A DNA stretch of 64,000 nucleotides, taken from NCBI GenBank assembly GCA_029547185.1, contig JAKPPU010000018.1:16179-80178 (forward strand). Reading direction: 5' to 3'. The notes beneath the pieces were generated by a model. It did not search any database. It saw only the letters and a program-made list of their open reading frames with translations, and had not been told where the DNA came from. Origin of the DNA: Deltaproteobacteria bacterium. Lineage in GTDB: Bacteria; Desulfobacterota; Desulfomonilia; UBA1062. This document shows positions 24,972 through 34,264 of this stretch, one piece after another. The translations under genes were made by a program, and so were the position numbers. Numbering within the stretch: the stretch's first letter is position 1; every line of letters starts with the position of its first letter.

Positions 24972-26936
24972 TCAGACCTCGATGGCCGTCTTGTCGGCGA
25001 GCTCTTCTGCCGTGACGGCCTCGGCCATGATCCTGCCGATGGTCTTCGTGAAACCGGCAGGGTCGTCCACGTGTCCGCCCTCGGAGACGAGCGCCAGGTC
25101 GTAGAGGAGCCGGGCGTAGTCCTTCAGGATGGGATCGTTCCTGTCCTTCTCGAAGACGAACTTGATGTTCGCGACAGCGGCGTGGTCGACATTGATCTCG
25201 AGCACCCTTTTTGCGGCCTCGGTCTTCTGGCCGGTCGCCTTGAGGATCTTCTCCAGGTAGGGGCTCAAGTCGTGCTTGTCTCCGGAAAGGCAGGAGAGCG
25301 ACTCCTTCAGGTGCGTCGACGCCTTCACGTCCTTGACCTTGTCTGCAAGCTCGTTTTTCAGGAAGCCGAAGAAGTCGCCGAACTCGCTCTTCTTCCTGTC
25401 GTCGATCTTCCCGAGATCGAGGTCGCCCTTCTCGGCGCTCGCAAACTTCTTGTCTTCGAACTGCCTCAAACTCTGCACCACCCACTCGTCGATCGGGTCA
25501 GTCATGAGCACCACCTCGATGTCCTGCTCTTTAAGCCTCTCGAGGTGCGGATTGTTGAGGAGGACATCGGGATTCTCGCCGGTGATGTAGTAGATCTCCT
25601 CCTGGTCAGGCTGCATGCGGGTGACGTAGTCTGAGAGGGAAATGTATCTGCCTTCGGACTTGGTGGTCCGGTACCGCAGCAGCTTGGCGATCCTCTCGCG
25701 GTTTTCATGGTCGGTCGGGATGCCGATTTTGAGGACCGGTCCGAACTCGGCATAGAACTGCTCGTATTTCCCGGCCTCGAGCCCTTCGAGGAGCTCGAAG
25801 ATCTTCTTGACGAGGTTTTTCCGGATGTTCCTCACGAGCGAGTCCTGCTGGAGGATCTCGCGGCTGATGTTCAGGTTCAGGTCCGGCGCATCGACCACCC
25901 CGTGGACGAAGCTCATGTACTCGGGCACGAGCTCCCGGCAGTCGTCCATGATGAAGACCCGCTTGCAGTAGAGGTGGATGCCGTGCTTTTTCTCCCGCAT
26001 GTAGAGGTCGAAGGGGAGCTTCGACGGGATGTAGAGCAGGGCGTGGTACTCGGTCGTGCCTTCGAGCTTCAGGTGGAGGCGCGCGAGCGGCGGGTTCCAG
26101 TCATGGCTGATGTGCTTGTAGAACTCGTCGTACTCCTCGTCCGTGACCTCTGACCTGTTCCTGGTCCAGATGGCCTTCATGGAGTTGAGCGTCTCTTCCC
26201 GGATCGCCTTCCTCGTGGTGGAGCCGATGGGTTTCCCGTCCGCGTCCTTGAGGAGCTCTGCATCGGGAATGGGCTCTTCGTGCTCGACGTCCATGACGAC
26301 GGGATAGCTCACGAAATCGGAGTGCCGCTTCACGATGCTTCGGATCGTCCATTCGTTCAGGTAGTCGGGCTCGTCCTCCCCGCGCTTCTTGAGCGTCAGC
26401 GTGACCGATGTCCCCCGGGAGGCCTTCTCCGTCTCCTCGATGGTATAGGAGCCGTCCCCGGCCGACTCCCACCTCGTGGCCGTCTCTTCGCCAGCGGCCC
26501 GGGTGACGAGGGTGACCTTGTCCGCCACGATGAAGGAGCTGTAGAACCCCACGCCGAACTGGCCGATGAGCTCGGGGGCGAGGGTGTCCTTCTTCTTCAG
26601 CTCGTCGATGGCGTCCAGGAAGGCCTTCGTACCGCTCTGGGCAATGGTGCCGATGTTCTCGATGACCTCGTCATAGGTCATGCCGATGCCGTTGTCCTCG
26701 ACGGTGATAGTGCGGTTTTCCCTGTCCGGGATGATCCTGATCTTGAACTCGGTGTCACCCCCGAGGATGCCGGGCTCTGTCTGCGACCTGAACCTGATCT
26801 TGTCGATGGCATCCGATGAGTTCGAGATGAGCTCTCTCAGGAATATCTCCGGATGCGAGTACAGAGAGTTGATGATCAGCTTGAGGAGCCTCTGCACCTC
26901 GGTCTTGAACTGACGTGTCTCTTTCCTGTGCTCCAT
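24972..26936 (-). CDS. htpG: molecular chaperone HtpG (Hsp90)
   Basis: A 654-residue Hsp90. The N-terminal ATPase has [19 protein letters not shown] (Asn in Mg site), [29 protein letters not shown] and GTSVTLTLK; the middle domain contains the catalytic-loop equivalents [10 protein letters not shown]; the C-terminal dimerisation region follows. The long middle insertion relative to E. coli HtpG (624 residues) is small. ATP-dependent refolding chaperone in the cytosol. The ATG has GGAGGTACC upstream. It heads an operon with the J-domain gene; a sigma32-like promoter lies upstream. Confidence 0.95.
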   Translation of the reverse strand: MEHRKETRQFKTEVQRLLKLIINSLYSHPEIFLRELISNSSDAIDKIRFRSQTEPGILGGDTEFKIRIIPDRENRTITVEDNGIGMTYDEVIENIGTIAQSGTKAFLDAIDELKKKDTLAPELIGQFGVGFYSSFIVADKVTLVTRAAGEETATRWESAGDGSYTIEETEKASRGTSVTLTLKKRGEDEPDYLNEWTIRSIVKRHSDFVSYPVVMDVEHEEPIPDAELLKDADGKPIGSTTRKAIREETLNSMKAIWTRNRSEVTDEEYDEFYKHISHDWNPPLARLHLKLEGTTEYHALLYIPSKLPFDLYMREKKHGIHLYCKRVFIMDDCRELVPEYMSFVHGVVDAPDLNLNISREILQQDSLVRNIRKNLVKKIFELLEGLEAGKYEQFYAEFGPVLKIGIPTDHENRERIAKLLRYRTTKSEGRYISLSDYVTRMQPDQEEIYYITGENPDVLLNNPHLERLKEQDIEVVLMTDPIDEWVVQSLRQFEDKKFASAEKGDLDLGKIDDRKKSEFGDFFGFLKNELADKVKDVKASTHLKESLSCLSGDKHDLSPYLEKILKATGQKTEAAKRVLEINVDHAAVANIKFVFEKDRNDPILKDYARLLYDLALVSEGGHVDDPAGFTKTIGRIMAEAVTAEELADKTAIEV

Positions 26937-26986
26937 GGTACCTCCGTTTTTCTTATGCTCAGATTAGCTAGCGAATATTCCTCAAT

Positions 26987-27016
26987 TACATAGGTGCTGG
27001 AGGCCGCTCGTTCAAG
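26987..27016 (-). promoter_or_regulatory. sigma32-like heat-shock promoter of htpG
   Basis: On the minus strand CTTGAA (27011-27016) and CACCTATGTA (26987-26996) are separated by 14 nt. They resemble the sigma32 elements CTTGAAA and CCCCATNTA; the -10 matches 7 of 8 core positions. Distance to the htpG ATG is about 50 nt. Functional linkage with heat shock makes this plausible but it is a visual match only. Confidence 0.45.
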
Positions 27017-27188
27017 ACCCCCCTTCTCTGTGTCAATGAATTACAATCTGCTTAACACAATCATTTTCCGCCATCAATATATGTGAGGGGTGATCTTCGA
27101 TCCTCTTGAACTTTCCTGTGGATTGGGTTATGTTCCCTGGCCTGAGCACAGCGAGCAGGGCATCTTCTGGGAAGGAGCTTGAAATCCG

Positions 27189-28337
27189 TTGGAATTCAAT
27201 TCGTGCATGAAGCATAAGCTCGTGAGAAAGAGCGTGCGTGAGTTCGCAGAGGCGGAGCTCGGCCCCATCGCCCACGAGATCGACCGCGAGGCGCGCTTTC
27301 CCCTCGAGGTCGTGGGAAAGATGCAGGGCCTGAACTTCTTCGGGCTCCAGATCCCGAAACGATACGGCGGCGCCGGCATGGACAGCATCAGCTATGCCAT
27401 CACCGTCGAGGAGATCTCGCGGGTGAGCGGCGCCGTCGGCCTGTGCATCACGGTCCACAACAGCGTGGGCGTCTACCCGATTTTGAAGTTCGGCACCGAG
27501 GAGCAGATCGAGCGTTTCGTTCCGAGGCTCGCGAGCGGCGAGCACATCGGCGCGTTCTGCCTCACCGAGGCCAATGCGGGCTCGGATGCGGGCGGCGTCG
27601 AAACCAATGCCTTCTTCGACGGGAACGGGTATGTCATCAACGGCACGAAGATCTTCGTGACCAACGGGGGCGTCTGCACCGCGCCGCTCATCTTCGCCGT
27701 CACCAACCCGGAGAAGAAGGGCAGGGGAGCGAGCGTGTTCATCGTCGAGAAGGGCACGCCCGGCTTTACCGTGGGCGAGATCGAAGACCTGTGCGGCATG
27801 CGCGCGAACCCTGTCTCGTCGCTCTTCTTCGAAGACTGCCGCGTGCCGAAGGAGAACCTCATCGGCAGGGAGGGAGACGGCCTGAAGATCGCGCTCATCG
27901 CCCTCGATGCAGGCCGGATCGGCATCGGTGCCCAGGCGGTCGGCATCGCCCAGGCAGCCTACGAGGCCTCGCTCAAGTACTCGAAGGAGCGCCAGCAGTT
28001 CAGCAAGCCCATCTCGTCGTTCCAGTCGATCCAGAACATGCTCGCGGACATGGCCACCGAGGTCGATGCCGCGAGGCTCCTCGTCTACCGGGCCTGCGCG
28101 CGCAAGGACAGCGGGCACGCCTTCGGCAAGGAGGCGGCCATGGCAAAGCTCTATGCCAGCACGGTGGCGTCCCGCGTGACCGGAAACGCGGTGCAGATCC
28201 ACGGCGGGTACGGCTACAGCAGGGAGTACGACGTGGAGCGGTATTTCAGGGATGCGAAGGTGACCGAGATCTACGAGGGCACGAGCGAGATCCAGCGGCT
28301 CGTGATCTCGAAGTCCATTCTCGCTGAGCCGGTGTAA
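27189..28337 (+). CDS. acyl-CoA dehydrogenase (short-chain/butyryl-type)
   Basis: A 382-residue acyl-CoA dehydrogenase. Motifs: GAFCLTEANAGSDAGGVETN (flavin/substrate loop), IFVTNGG, QIHGGYGYSREYDVERYFRD and VTEIYEGTSEIQRLVISKSI with the catalytic Glu of the YEGTSEIQR type. Start: the family N-terminus is M-E-F-xx-EHKLVRKSVREF, and here the TTG at 27189 aligns with it (LEFNSCMKHKLVRK); AAGGAG lies 11 nt before. The ATG at 27207 would delete the first residues. It oxidises an acyl-CoA and passes electrons to the ETF encoded immediately downstream (12 nt), in beta-oxidation or the reverse reaction. Confidence 0.9.
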   Translation: MEFNSCMKHKLVRKSVREFAEAELGPIAHEIDREARFPLEVVGKMQGLNFFGLQIPKRYGGAGMDSISYAITVEEISRVSGAVGLCITVHNSVGVYPILKFGTEEQIERFVPRLASGEHIGAFCLTEANAGSDAGGVETNAFFDGNGYVINGTKIFVTNGGVCTAPLIFAVTNPEKKGRGASVFIVEKGTPGFTVGEIEDLCGMRANPVSSLFFEDCRVPKENLIGREGDGLKIALIALDAGRIGIGAQAVGIAQAAYEASLKYSKERQQFSKPISSFQSIQNMLADMATEVDAARLLVYRACARKDSGHAFGKEAAMAKLYASTVASRVTGNAVQIHGGYGYSREYDVERYFRDAKVTEIYEGTSEIQRLVISKSILAEPV

Positions 28338-28349
28338 GAGGATGATGCG

Positions 28350-29171
28350 ATGCTGAAGATGATCGTATGCGTGAAGCAGGTGCCCATGGTGAGCGAGCTC
28401 CCGTGGGACCCGAAGACCGGGACCTTGAGCCGCGAGGAGGCCGAGGGCATGATGAACCCGGCCTGCAAGTACGCTCTCGAGGCGGCTCTGCGGGTCAAGG
28501 AGGAGCACGGCGGCCACATCACGGCGATCACCATGGGGCCTCCCATGGCGCAGGAGGTGCTCCACGAGGCCCTCGCCATGGGCGCGGACAGGTGCCTCAT
28601 GGTCTCCGATCCCCGCATGGCAGGATCGGATACGCTCATGACCTCCTTCACCCTGGCGCGGGCCATCGAGACCTACTGCTCGGAGTTCGACCTCATCCTC
28701 TGCGGCTGCCACACCTCGGACAGCGAGACGGCGCAGGTCGGGCCCCAGCTCGCAGAGGAGCTCGGCCTTCCCTCGATCGCCTATGCAGAAAGCCTCTCTT
28801 TAAGGGAAAGGACCGTGAGGATCGAACGGAACTCGGACCACTTCCTCGAAACGCTCGAGATGGACCTGCCCGGGCTCATCACCATCGCCGGGCAGAGCTT
28901 CAGTCCGAGGTACATCCCCATGAAAGGCCTTCAGAATGCCTTCGAAGAGCCGAACATCCTCGGTGTGAACGCCCACGACCTCGGTCTCGACGATGTCTCG
29001 ATCGGGGCTGATGGCTCGCCCACCAAGATCCTCGACGTCTGTTCCTCGACTGCCGGCAAGCAGAACGTGGTCCTCTCGGGCGCACCCAAGAAGATCGTCG
29101 AGGAGCTCTTCAAGAGGTTCGACGACACGATCGGAAGCGTGATCAGGAAAGACCTCAAGGCGGTGAAGTAG
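28350..29171 (+). CDS. etfB: electron transfer flavoprotein beta subunit
   Basis: A 273-residue EtfB: KMIVCVKQVPMVSELPWDPK at the start, then MNPACKYALEAALRVKE, AITMGPPMAQEVLHEALAMG, DPRMAGSDTLMTSFTLARAI and GCHTSDSETAQVGPQLAEEL. The alternation MGPPMA...GSDTLMTS resembles clostridial, electron-bifurcating EtfB more than the respiratory beta subunit, but that cannot be settled by eye. It forms the ETF heterodimer with the next gene and takes electrons from the acyl-CoA dehydrogenase. Tightly packed in the acd-etfB-etfA operon. Confidence 0.92.
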   Translation: MLKMIVCVKQVPMVSELPWDPKTGTLSREEAEGMMNPACKYALEAALRVKEEHGGHITAITMGPPMAQEVLHEALAMGADRCLMVSDPRMAGSDTLMTSFTLARAIETYCSEFDLILCGCHTSDSETAQVGPQLAEELGLPSIAYAESLSLRERTVRIERNSDHFLETLEMDLPGLITIAGQSFSPRYIPMKGLQNAFEEPNILGVNAHDLGLDDVSIGADGSPTKILDVCSSTAGKQNVVLSGAPKKIVEELFKRFDDTIGSVIRKDLKAVK

Positions 29172-29173
29172 CC

Positions 29174-30175
29174 ATGGCGGAAAGGAAGCGCAGCATCTGG
29201 GTGTTCGGCGACTACCGGAACTATTTCCAGAACCGGGTGACCCTCCAGCTCCTCTCGCGGGCGAACGACCTGGCAAAGGCCATCGATGCCGAGGTATGCG
29301 CCACGGTGTTCGGCCACGAGGTCGACGAATGGGTGGGCGAGTACATCGCCCACGGTGCGGGCAGGATCTACGTGTGCGACCACCCGAGCCTGAAGTTCTA
29401 CAGCAGCGACGTCTCTGTCGCCCTCATGGAGAAGCTCGTCCGGGAATTCAAGCCCGAGATCCTGCTCATCGGCGCTACGGCCTTCGGCAGGGAATTCGCC
29501 CCGCGCCTCGCGAAGCGGCTGAAGACCGGGCTCACGGCCGACTGCATCGGCCTCGACATCAATGAAGAGGGCCTCCTCGTCCAGACCGCGCCGGCCTTCG
29601 GAGGCAACCTCCTCGCAAAGATCGTCACCCCCGAGAGGAGGCCACAGATGGCCACGGTGAGGCCGGGAACGTTCCAGGAGATCCCCCACAACCACCAGGC
29701 AAAGGGCGAGATCGTATCCGTGCCCCTGCCCGACGACCTTCCCAAAGACAGGATACGGCTCATAAGCTCTGAGAGGCAGCAGGCGAGAGAGCAGAGGCTC
29801 GAGGACGCCGCGCTCGTCGTGTGCGGGGGCCGGGGGATGGGGAGCAAAAAGAAGTTCAAGAACCTCTACGAGCTCGCCAGGGTGCTGGGCGGCGAGGTGG
29901 GCGCGACCCGGCCCGTGGTCTACTCGAAGTGGGCGGACGAGGACTCCCTCGTGGGCCAGGCGGACAAGCACATCAAACCGAAAGTGCTCTTCTCGTTCGG
30001 CATCAGCGGCGCGATCCAGCACACGGCAGGCATCAAGGACGCAGGGTTCATCATCGCGGTCAACAAGAACCCCCACGCGACCATGATGAGGATGGCAGAC
30101 GTGGCCATCGTGGCCGACGCGAACCAGGTGTGCACAGCCCTCATCAGAGAGCTCAAGAAGCGCATCCGCACCTGA
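29174..30175 (+). CDS. etfA: electron transfer flavoprotein alpha subunit
   Basis: A 333-residue EtfA. The N-terminal half is Rossmann-like (EILLIGATAFGREFAPRLAK, RLKTGLTADCIGLDI), and the C-terminal FAD domain has VVCGGRGMGSKKKFKNLYEL, GGEVGATRPVVYSKW, LFSFGISGAIQHTAGIKDAG and VNKNPHATMMRMADVAIVAD. There is no N-terminal ferredoxin domain, unlike the extended clostridial form. It starts 2 nt after etfB. The pair carries electrons from the acyl-CoA dehydrogenase to a membrane or other acceptor; no quinone oxidoreductase gene is adjacent. Confidence 0.92.
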   Translation: MAERKRSIWVFGDYRNYFQNRVTLQLLSRANDLAKAIDAEVCATVFGHEVDEWVGEYIAHGAGRIYVCDHPSLKFYSSDVSVALMEKLVREFKPEILLIGATAFGREFAPRLAKRLKTGLTADCIGLDINEEGLLVQTAPAFGGNLLAKIVTPERRPQMATVRPGTFQEIPHNHQAKGEIVSVPLPDDLPKDRIRLISSERQQAREQRLEDAALVVCGGRGMGSKKKFKNLYELARVLGGEVGATRPVVYSKWADEDSLVGQADKHIKPKVLFSFGISGAIQHTAGIKDAGFIIAVNKNPHATMMRMADVAIVADANQVCTALIRELKKRIRT

Positions 30176-30219
30176 TTTATTTTGACGGGAAGCAGAAAAA
30201 TACTTCCTGTCGGCATGCT

Positions 30220-30275
30220 CGGAGGCGAGGAAGCAGGGGAGGCCCTTCCTTCACCAGGACTGCTTTTCGAAGCTT
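30220..30275 (+). repeat. partial copy of the palindromic repeat (arm only)
   Basis: GGAGGCGAGGAAGCAGGGGA, then CCCTTCCTTCACCAGGACTG and CTTTTCGAAGC match the left arm of copy 1 (GGGAGGCAGGGG...CCCTTCCTTCACCGGGGACCGCCTTTTGATGC). The rest of the 486-nt gap (30176-30661) contains a 47-codon open stretch (about 30304-30447) without a start and then AT-rich sequence leading to the lipoprotein ribosome site. Confidence 0.55.
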
Positions 30276-30661
30276 CCCGGCACACGTGGAGGATGAAACT
30301 GCCACCGGAATTGAAAAGGCCCTTTGCCGTGAACGCCGGCTTAAAGTTGCCCATCATTTGATCCTTCAAGATCAGAAGTTGCATATTCTCGAGTTATCCA
30401 TAATTGCCGGAGGCGCCATGAAGGAGCACAAAGCTTCCCCAAGATAAGAAAAACATTACCATATTTGAACATATCTCTTCCGGGTATCCATTCGTAACGT
30501 ATTGATTTCCTGTCGATTGACAGGTGGCATTTTTGTTGCTAATCGTAGCAAAGGGTTACCTCCCCGCGCACCGGATCCGGCCTGATGTGAAAACCCGAAA
30601 GCGTAAGAAGAAGTCGGTTGAACAGTTATTTGAAATTACCTGATAAAAAGGGGTAGAGTCG

Positions 30662-32377
30662 ATGAAGAGAATCAGGGTATCAAGGATCTTGGGATACGTG
30701 GCTGTTCTTTTCGTCATCACGCTCTTTGCGGGCTGTGGCGGCGGAGGAGGCGGTGGAGGAGACACGAAGGGCGGCGGTGAGGAGATCACCGCTCCTGTCA
30801 TCACCTTGCAGCCTGATCACCAGGTGGTCCCTCTGGGAGGGCAGGCTGTCTTTACCGTGGCTGCGACTGGAGGAGGGCTGAGCTACCAGTGGGAGCGCTC
30901 GAATGATAACGGCACGACCTGGAACCCCATAAGCGGGGCAACAGCCACATCCTACTCCATCACATCCAATGAGAAGATAACAGCCCACTTCAGATGCATT
31001 GTGACAAACTCGGGAGGAAGCATCACCTCGGATGTTGCAGAGCTTGCCGTGGTCACGGTTGTCTTTGCGGATGAGGCCGCAGCCTCAGGAGGCAACGGGA
31101 CGAGCTGGGCAAGGGCATATGCATCTCTTCAAGATGCCTTGGAGAACCACAATGACTGCGAGGTCTGGGTGGCAGCAGGAACATATGCTCCAACTACCGG
31201 AACCGACCGGAGCGCCACCTTCCAGATGGTATCAAACATAGCTATATACGGCGGCTTCACCGGCAGCGAGACCTGCAGGCAGGCACGGAACTGGGAGACA
31301 AACGTAACCACCCTTTCCGGGGACATTGGAATCAAGGGGGATGCATCGGACAACTGCTACCATGTAGTAACAGCCACCGAGGTAACCGTCGCCACACTGG
31401 ACGGGTTCACCATAACAGGCGGTAACGCCAATGGTTTTTCCAATGATTATCCTGACACTTGGGGTGGTGGCATGCTCAATCTAGGTTCCAGCCCGAGCGT
31501 GACCAACTGCACCTTCTCCGAGAATTCTGCCACTGAAGCCGGTGGTGGGATGTGTAACAATTATTCCAGTCCGAGCGTGACCAACTGCACCTTCTTCAGG
31601 AATTCTGCCATTGGTGTTAACACTGGCGTTGGTGGTGGGATGTATAACTATTATTCCAATCCGAGCGTGACCAACTGTACCTTCTCCGGGAATTTTGCCT
31701 TTCAAGGTGGCGGGATGAACAATGGTAGCTCCAGTCCAACCGTGATCAACTGCACCTTTTCCGAGAACTCTGCCACGAGTTGGGGTGGTGGTATGCTCAA
31801 TGTAACGATCGATTACTATCGAGATATCCTTTCCAGCCCGAGCGTGACCAACTGCATCTTCTCTCGGAATTTTTCCACAGGAGACGGTGGAGGGATGTCC
31901 AATCTAGTATATTCCATGCCGATCATTACCAACTGTACCTTCTTTGAGAATTCTGCCTCTTCCTGTGGTGGGGCTATTGACAATTATTATAACTCAAATC
32001 CCACTATCCGTAACACCATCATATGGGGGAACTCAGCAGAAACTGGCTCACAGATCTATAATCATCATGGGGATATCCTTTATCCCTCTACCGCCAAAAT
32101 CAGCCATAGCTGCATCCAGGGCGGTCATGAGGGTGAGGGCAATATCGACAGTGATCCCTTGCTCTATCTCCTGATCGAAGGCGAACCCTTAAGCGGAGGC
32201 TATCTTGCCCTGCAGGCAGCCCCTGCATCGATGCGGGAGACAGCGGTGTGGTGCCTTCAGGGATATCTACAGATATTGCGGGCAATCCCCGCATCAGCGG
32301 CGCTGCCGTGGACATGGGGGCATACGAGTACCGGCAGTAAGGCGGGAAGAACCGTGGTAGAACGGGGCTGCCCTTAA
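30662..32377 (+). CDS. surface lipoprotein with Ig-like and right-handed-helix repeats, C-terminally frameshifted
   Basis: The start (AAGGGGTAGAGTCG before ATG) opens a lipoprotein: VLFVITLFAGCGGG, lipobox Cys about 25, then a run of eight Gly. Residues 45-135 form an Ig-like domain (PVITLQPDHQVVPLGGQAVF, SYQWERS). Residues 150-480 are parallel beta-helix-like repeats with SPSVTNCTFSENSA, NPSVTNCTFSGN and SPTVINCTFSENSA, about 24-28 residues each, as in polymorphic-outer-membrane proteins. After LALQA the reading frame is lost; the alternative frame reads GSPCIDAGDSGVVPSGISTD, continues to VDMGAYEYRQ and stops at 32338-32340, the normal ending of such proteins. Thus the annotated C-terminal 54 residues are likely missense caused by a small deletion. 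It would otherwise be exposed at the cell surface. Confidence 0.8.
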   Translation: MKRIRVSRILGYVAVLFVITLFAGCGGGGGGGGDTKGGGEEITAPVITLQPDHQVVPLGGQAVFTVAATGGGLSYQWERSNDNGTTWNPISGATATSYSITSNEKITAHFRCIVTNSGGSITSDVAELAVVTVVFADEAAASGGNGTSWARAYASLQDALENHNDCEVWVAAGTYAPTTGTDRSATFQMVSNIAIYGGFTGSETCRQARNWETNVTTLSGDIGIKGDASDNCYHVVTATEVTVATLDGFTITGGNANGFSNDYPDTWGGGMLNLGSSPSVTNCTFSENSATEAGGGMCNNYSSPSVTNCTFFRNSAIGVNTGVGGGMYNYYSNPSVTNCTFSGNFAFQGGGMNNGSSSPTVINCTFSENSATSWGGGMLNVTIDYYRDILSSPSVTNCIFSRNFSTGDGGGMSNLVYSMPIITNCTFFENSASSCGGAIDNYYNSNPTIRNTIIWGNSAETGSQIYNHHGDILYPSTAKISHSCIQGGHEGEGNIDSDPLLYLLIEGEPLSGGYLALQAAPASMRETAVWCLQGYLQILRAIPASAALPWTWGHTSTGSKAGRTVVERGCP

Positions 32378-32440
32378 AGGCGAGCCTTGACTGCTTCGAA
32401 AAGGGCTGTCCGGCCACTTGCAGGGACAGGGACACTCCCG
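32362..32440 (-). repeat. partial copy of the palindromic repeat (arm only)
   Basis: ACGGGGCTGCCC, then AGCCTTG, CTGC and AAAAGGGCTGTC-GGCCAC correspond base for base, with a few changes, to 20067-20122 of copy 2. It overlaps the end of the frameshifted lipoprotein frame and abuts the stop codon of wrbA. Confidence 0.6.
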
Positions 32441-33052
32441 TTACGGGAAGAGCTTCGCTGCGGTTTCGGCAACGAACCTGCCCTGGTAGCGCGCCCCTTC
32501 GAGCTCAATATCGTTGGGCATCCGTGCTCCTGCAGGGCCTGCAATGGTCGATGCGCCGTAGGGAGAGCACCCGATCACCTTATCGACGGTGTTCTGTCCC
32601 GCGAAGCTGTAGGGAAGGCCCACGACGACCATCCCGAAGTGGAGCAGATTCACGATGAATGAGATGATCGTTGTCTCCTGGCCGCCATGCTGCGTGCCCG
32701 TGCTCGTGAATGCGCTTCCCACCTTTCCGACCAGGACGTCCCTTGCCCAGAGCGGGCCCGAGGCATCGAGGAACTGGCGCATCTGCCCCGCCATGTTCCC
32801 GTAGCGGGTCGGCGTCCCGAAGATGATGGCGTCGTATCTCTCGAGGTCGTCGATCTTTGCCGTCGGTATATGGGCGAAGGCCTTCTGTGCCTCGACGGCA
32901 TTCATTCTGGCGAGAATGTCCTCGGAAAGGGTCTCGGGGACGCGGCACACATCCACTTCGGCCCCCTTTACCGACCGTGCGCCTTCCGCAACCGCCTCCG
33001 CCATCCGGTAGGTATGGCCGTAAGTCGAGTAGAACAGGACAAGGACCTTCAT
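32441..33052 (-). CDS. wrbA: NAD(P)H:quinone oxidoreductase WrbA
   Basis: About 203 residues of flavodoxin fold: [20 protein letters not shown] (FMN phosphate loop), [20 protein letters not shown] (WrbA signature), [20 protein letters not shown] and [12 protein letters not shown]. WrbA is a tetrameric two-electron quinone reductase. GGGGGTGGAAAAG precedes the ATG at 33052; the open frame extends to 33097. Expressed alone, divergent from the polynucleotide-kinase-like gene by 87 nt. Confidence 0.92.
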   Translation of the reverse strand: MKVLVLFYSTYGHTYRMAEAVAEGARSVKGAEVDVCRVPETLSEDILARMNAVEAQKAFAHIPTAKIDDLERYDAIIFGTPTRYGNMAGQMRQFLDASGPLWARDVLVGKVGSAFTSTGTQHGGQETTIISFIVNLLHFGMVVVGLPYSFAGQNTVDKVIGCSPYGASTIAGPAGARMPNDIELEGARYQGRFVAETAAKLFP

Positions 33053-33139
33053 CTTTTCCACCCCCTTTTCACTGTGCGGGGCCGTGCCTGGTGGCACGAT
33101 CGCTCCCCATGCATCATGTTTCTTATGATTTAAGTATGG

Positions 33140-34102
33140 ATGAAGGTCTCAGAGTCAAGGAGAGGGGGTTCGAAAGTGAGGCCCGGTACGGATGAAACCG
33201 GTGGATCATTCGGCATGATACACAGAGAGGAGGGATGGGACGAACTCCTTGCAGAGGTCCGGAGCGCGCCCGGCACCAGGACCGTCTATGTGGTCGGTGC
33301 GAGCGACCGGGGCAAAACCACCTTCTGCCGATATCTCTCCGAGGCATTGAGCGAAGAGCTTCCGACCGCGTATATCGACTGCGATCCGGGGCAGTCTTCC
33401 ATCGGCCCTCCGGCCTGTCTCGGAATGCGCCGTATCCTCCGGCTTGACTCTGCCGGAGAACGTTCCGTTCTCTCGTTTGTCGGCTCCCTGTCTCCGAAGG
33501 GGCACCTGCTCCAGAGCTTGAGCGGGGCAAAGAAGCTCGCCCAGAAGGCCGTCGATCTGGGCTGCAGGGCGGTCATCCTCGATTCTTCGGGCTTTGTCGC
33601 GGGAAATGTCGGCCGGGAGTTCCAGTTCACGCTCATCGATCTGATCAGGCCGGGATTCCTGGTCGCCTTCCAGCGGGAGGACGAGCTCGAGGGGCTTCTG
33701 GAGAACTTTGCACGGAGCCCTCATACAAGAGTGAGAAGAATGCCGGTATCGCCGGCTGTCAGGGAGCGCAGCCCCATGATGAGGCAGGCGTACCGCACGG
33801 AGAGGTTCAGGCATTATTTCAGGGATGCCGGGATCGGGAAAATCAGGCTATCGGGAAAGGGCCTGCACGGTGACATCCCGGATTTCAGGCGGCCCGGGAG
33901 CTGTAAGGACCTTCTCATCGCCCTGTGCGACCCCGGGAACTTCGTTTCAGTGCTTGCCGTCATCAGGGCATACAGATCGAAGGCAGGGGCCCTCGAGGTG
34001 CTCGCCCCGCCTTTCGACATCGGTGAGGTGAGCACGGTCCATTTCGGATCGCTCTATCTCGATGAGGATTTCAGGACGACTGCAAAGCCCCGGCATCGGT
34101 GA
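33140..34102 (+). CDS. Clp1/Grc3-like P-loop polynucleotide 5'-kinase homologue
   Basis: A 320-residue P-loop protein with [20 protein letters not shown] (Walker A GxxxxGKT), then [19 protein letters not shown], the DxDxGQS motif of the Clp1/Nol9/Grc3 kinases, and [12 protein letters not shown] (Walker B/lid region). The C-terminal part (about 200-320) is a mixed domain with [13 protein letters not shown]. Homologues are RNA 5'-OH kinases in eukaryotes and archaea; bacterial ones form a little-studied group. The ATG at 33140 lacks a clear ribosome site, and a second ATG at 33215 ([12 protein letters not shown]) could be used. No RNA-repair partner is visible nearby. Confidence 0.75.
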   Translation: MKVSESRRGGSKVRPGTDETGGSFGMIHREEGWDELLAEVRSAPGTRTVYVVGASDRGKTTFCRYLSEALSEELPTAYIDCDPGQSSIGPPACLGMRRILRLDSAGERSVLSFVGSLSPKGHLLQSLSGAKKLAQKAVDLGCRAVILDSSGFVAGNVGREFQFTLIDLIRPGFLVAFQREDELEGLLENFARSPHTRVRRMPVSPAVRERSPMMRQAYRTERFRHYFRDAGIGKIRLSGKGLHGDIPDFRRPGSCKDLLIALCDPGNFVSVLAVIRAYRSKAGALEVLAPPFDIGEVSTVHFGSLYLDEDFRTTAKPRHR

Positions 34103-34264
34103 TTTTTTGCTTTACATATGCTCGTTCGGATGATTGATAAGCTTAAGCCTGGAAATCCTCGGGAATCTATGCTAGAGGAAAACACCTTTATTTTTAAGGT
34201 GTGTCGACATCGGGCCTTAGAAATAAATTGATTCAATGAAATATCCAGAGCGAAAGGAGACAGT

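Noticed and set aside
34182..34202. Hairpin ACACCTT/AAGGTGT upstream of 34265
   Set aside because: Perfect but short arms with a T-rich loop and no T tract after it; chance is plausible.
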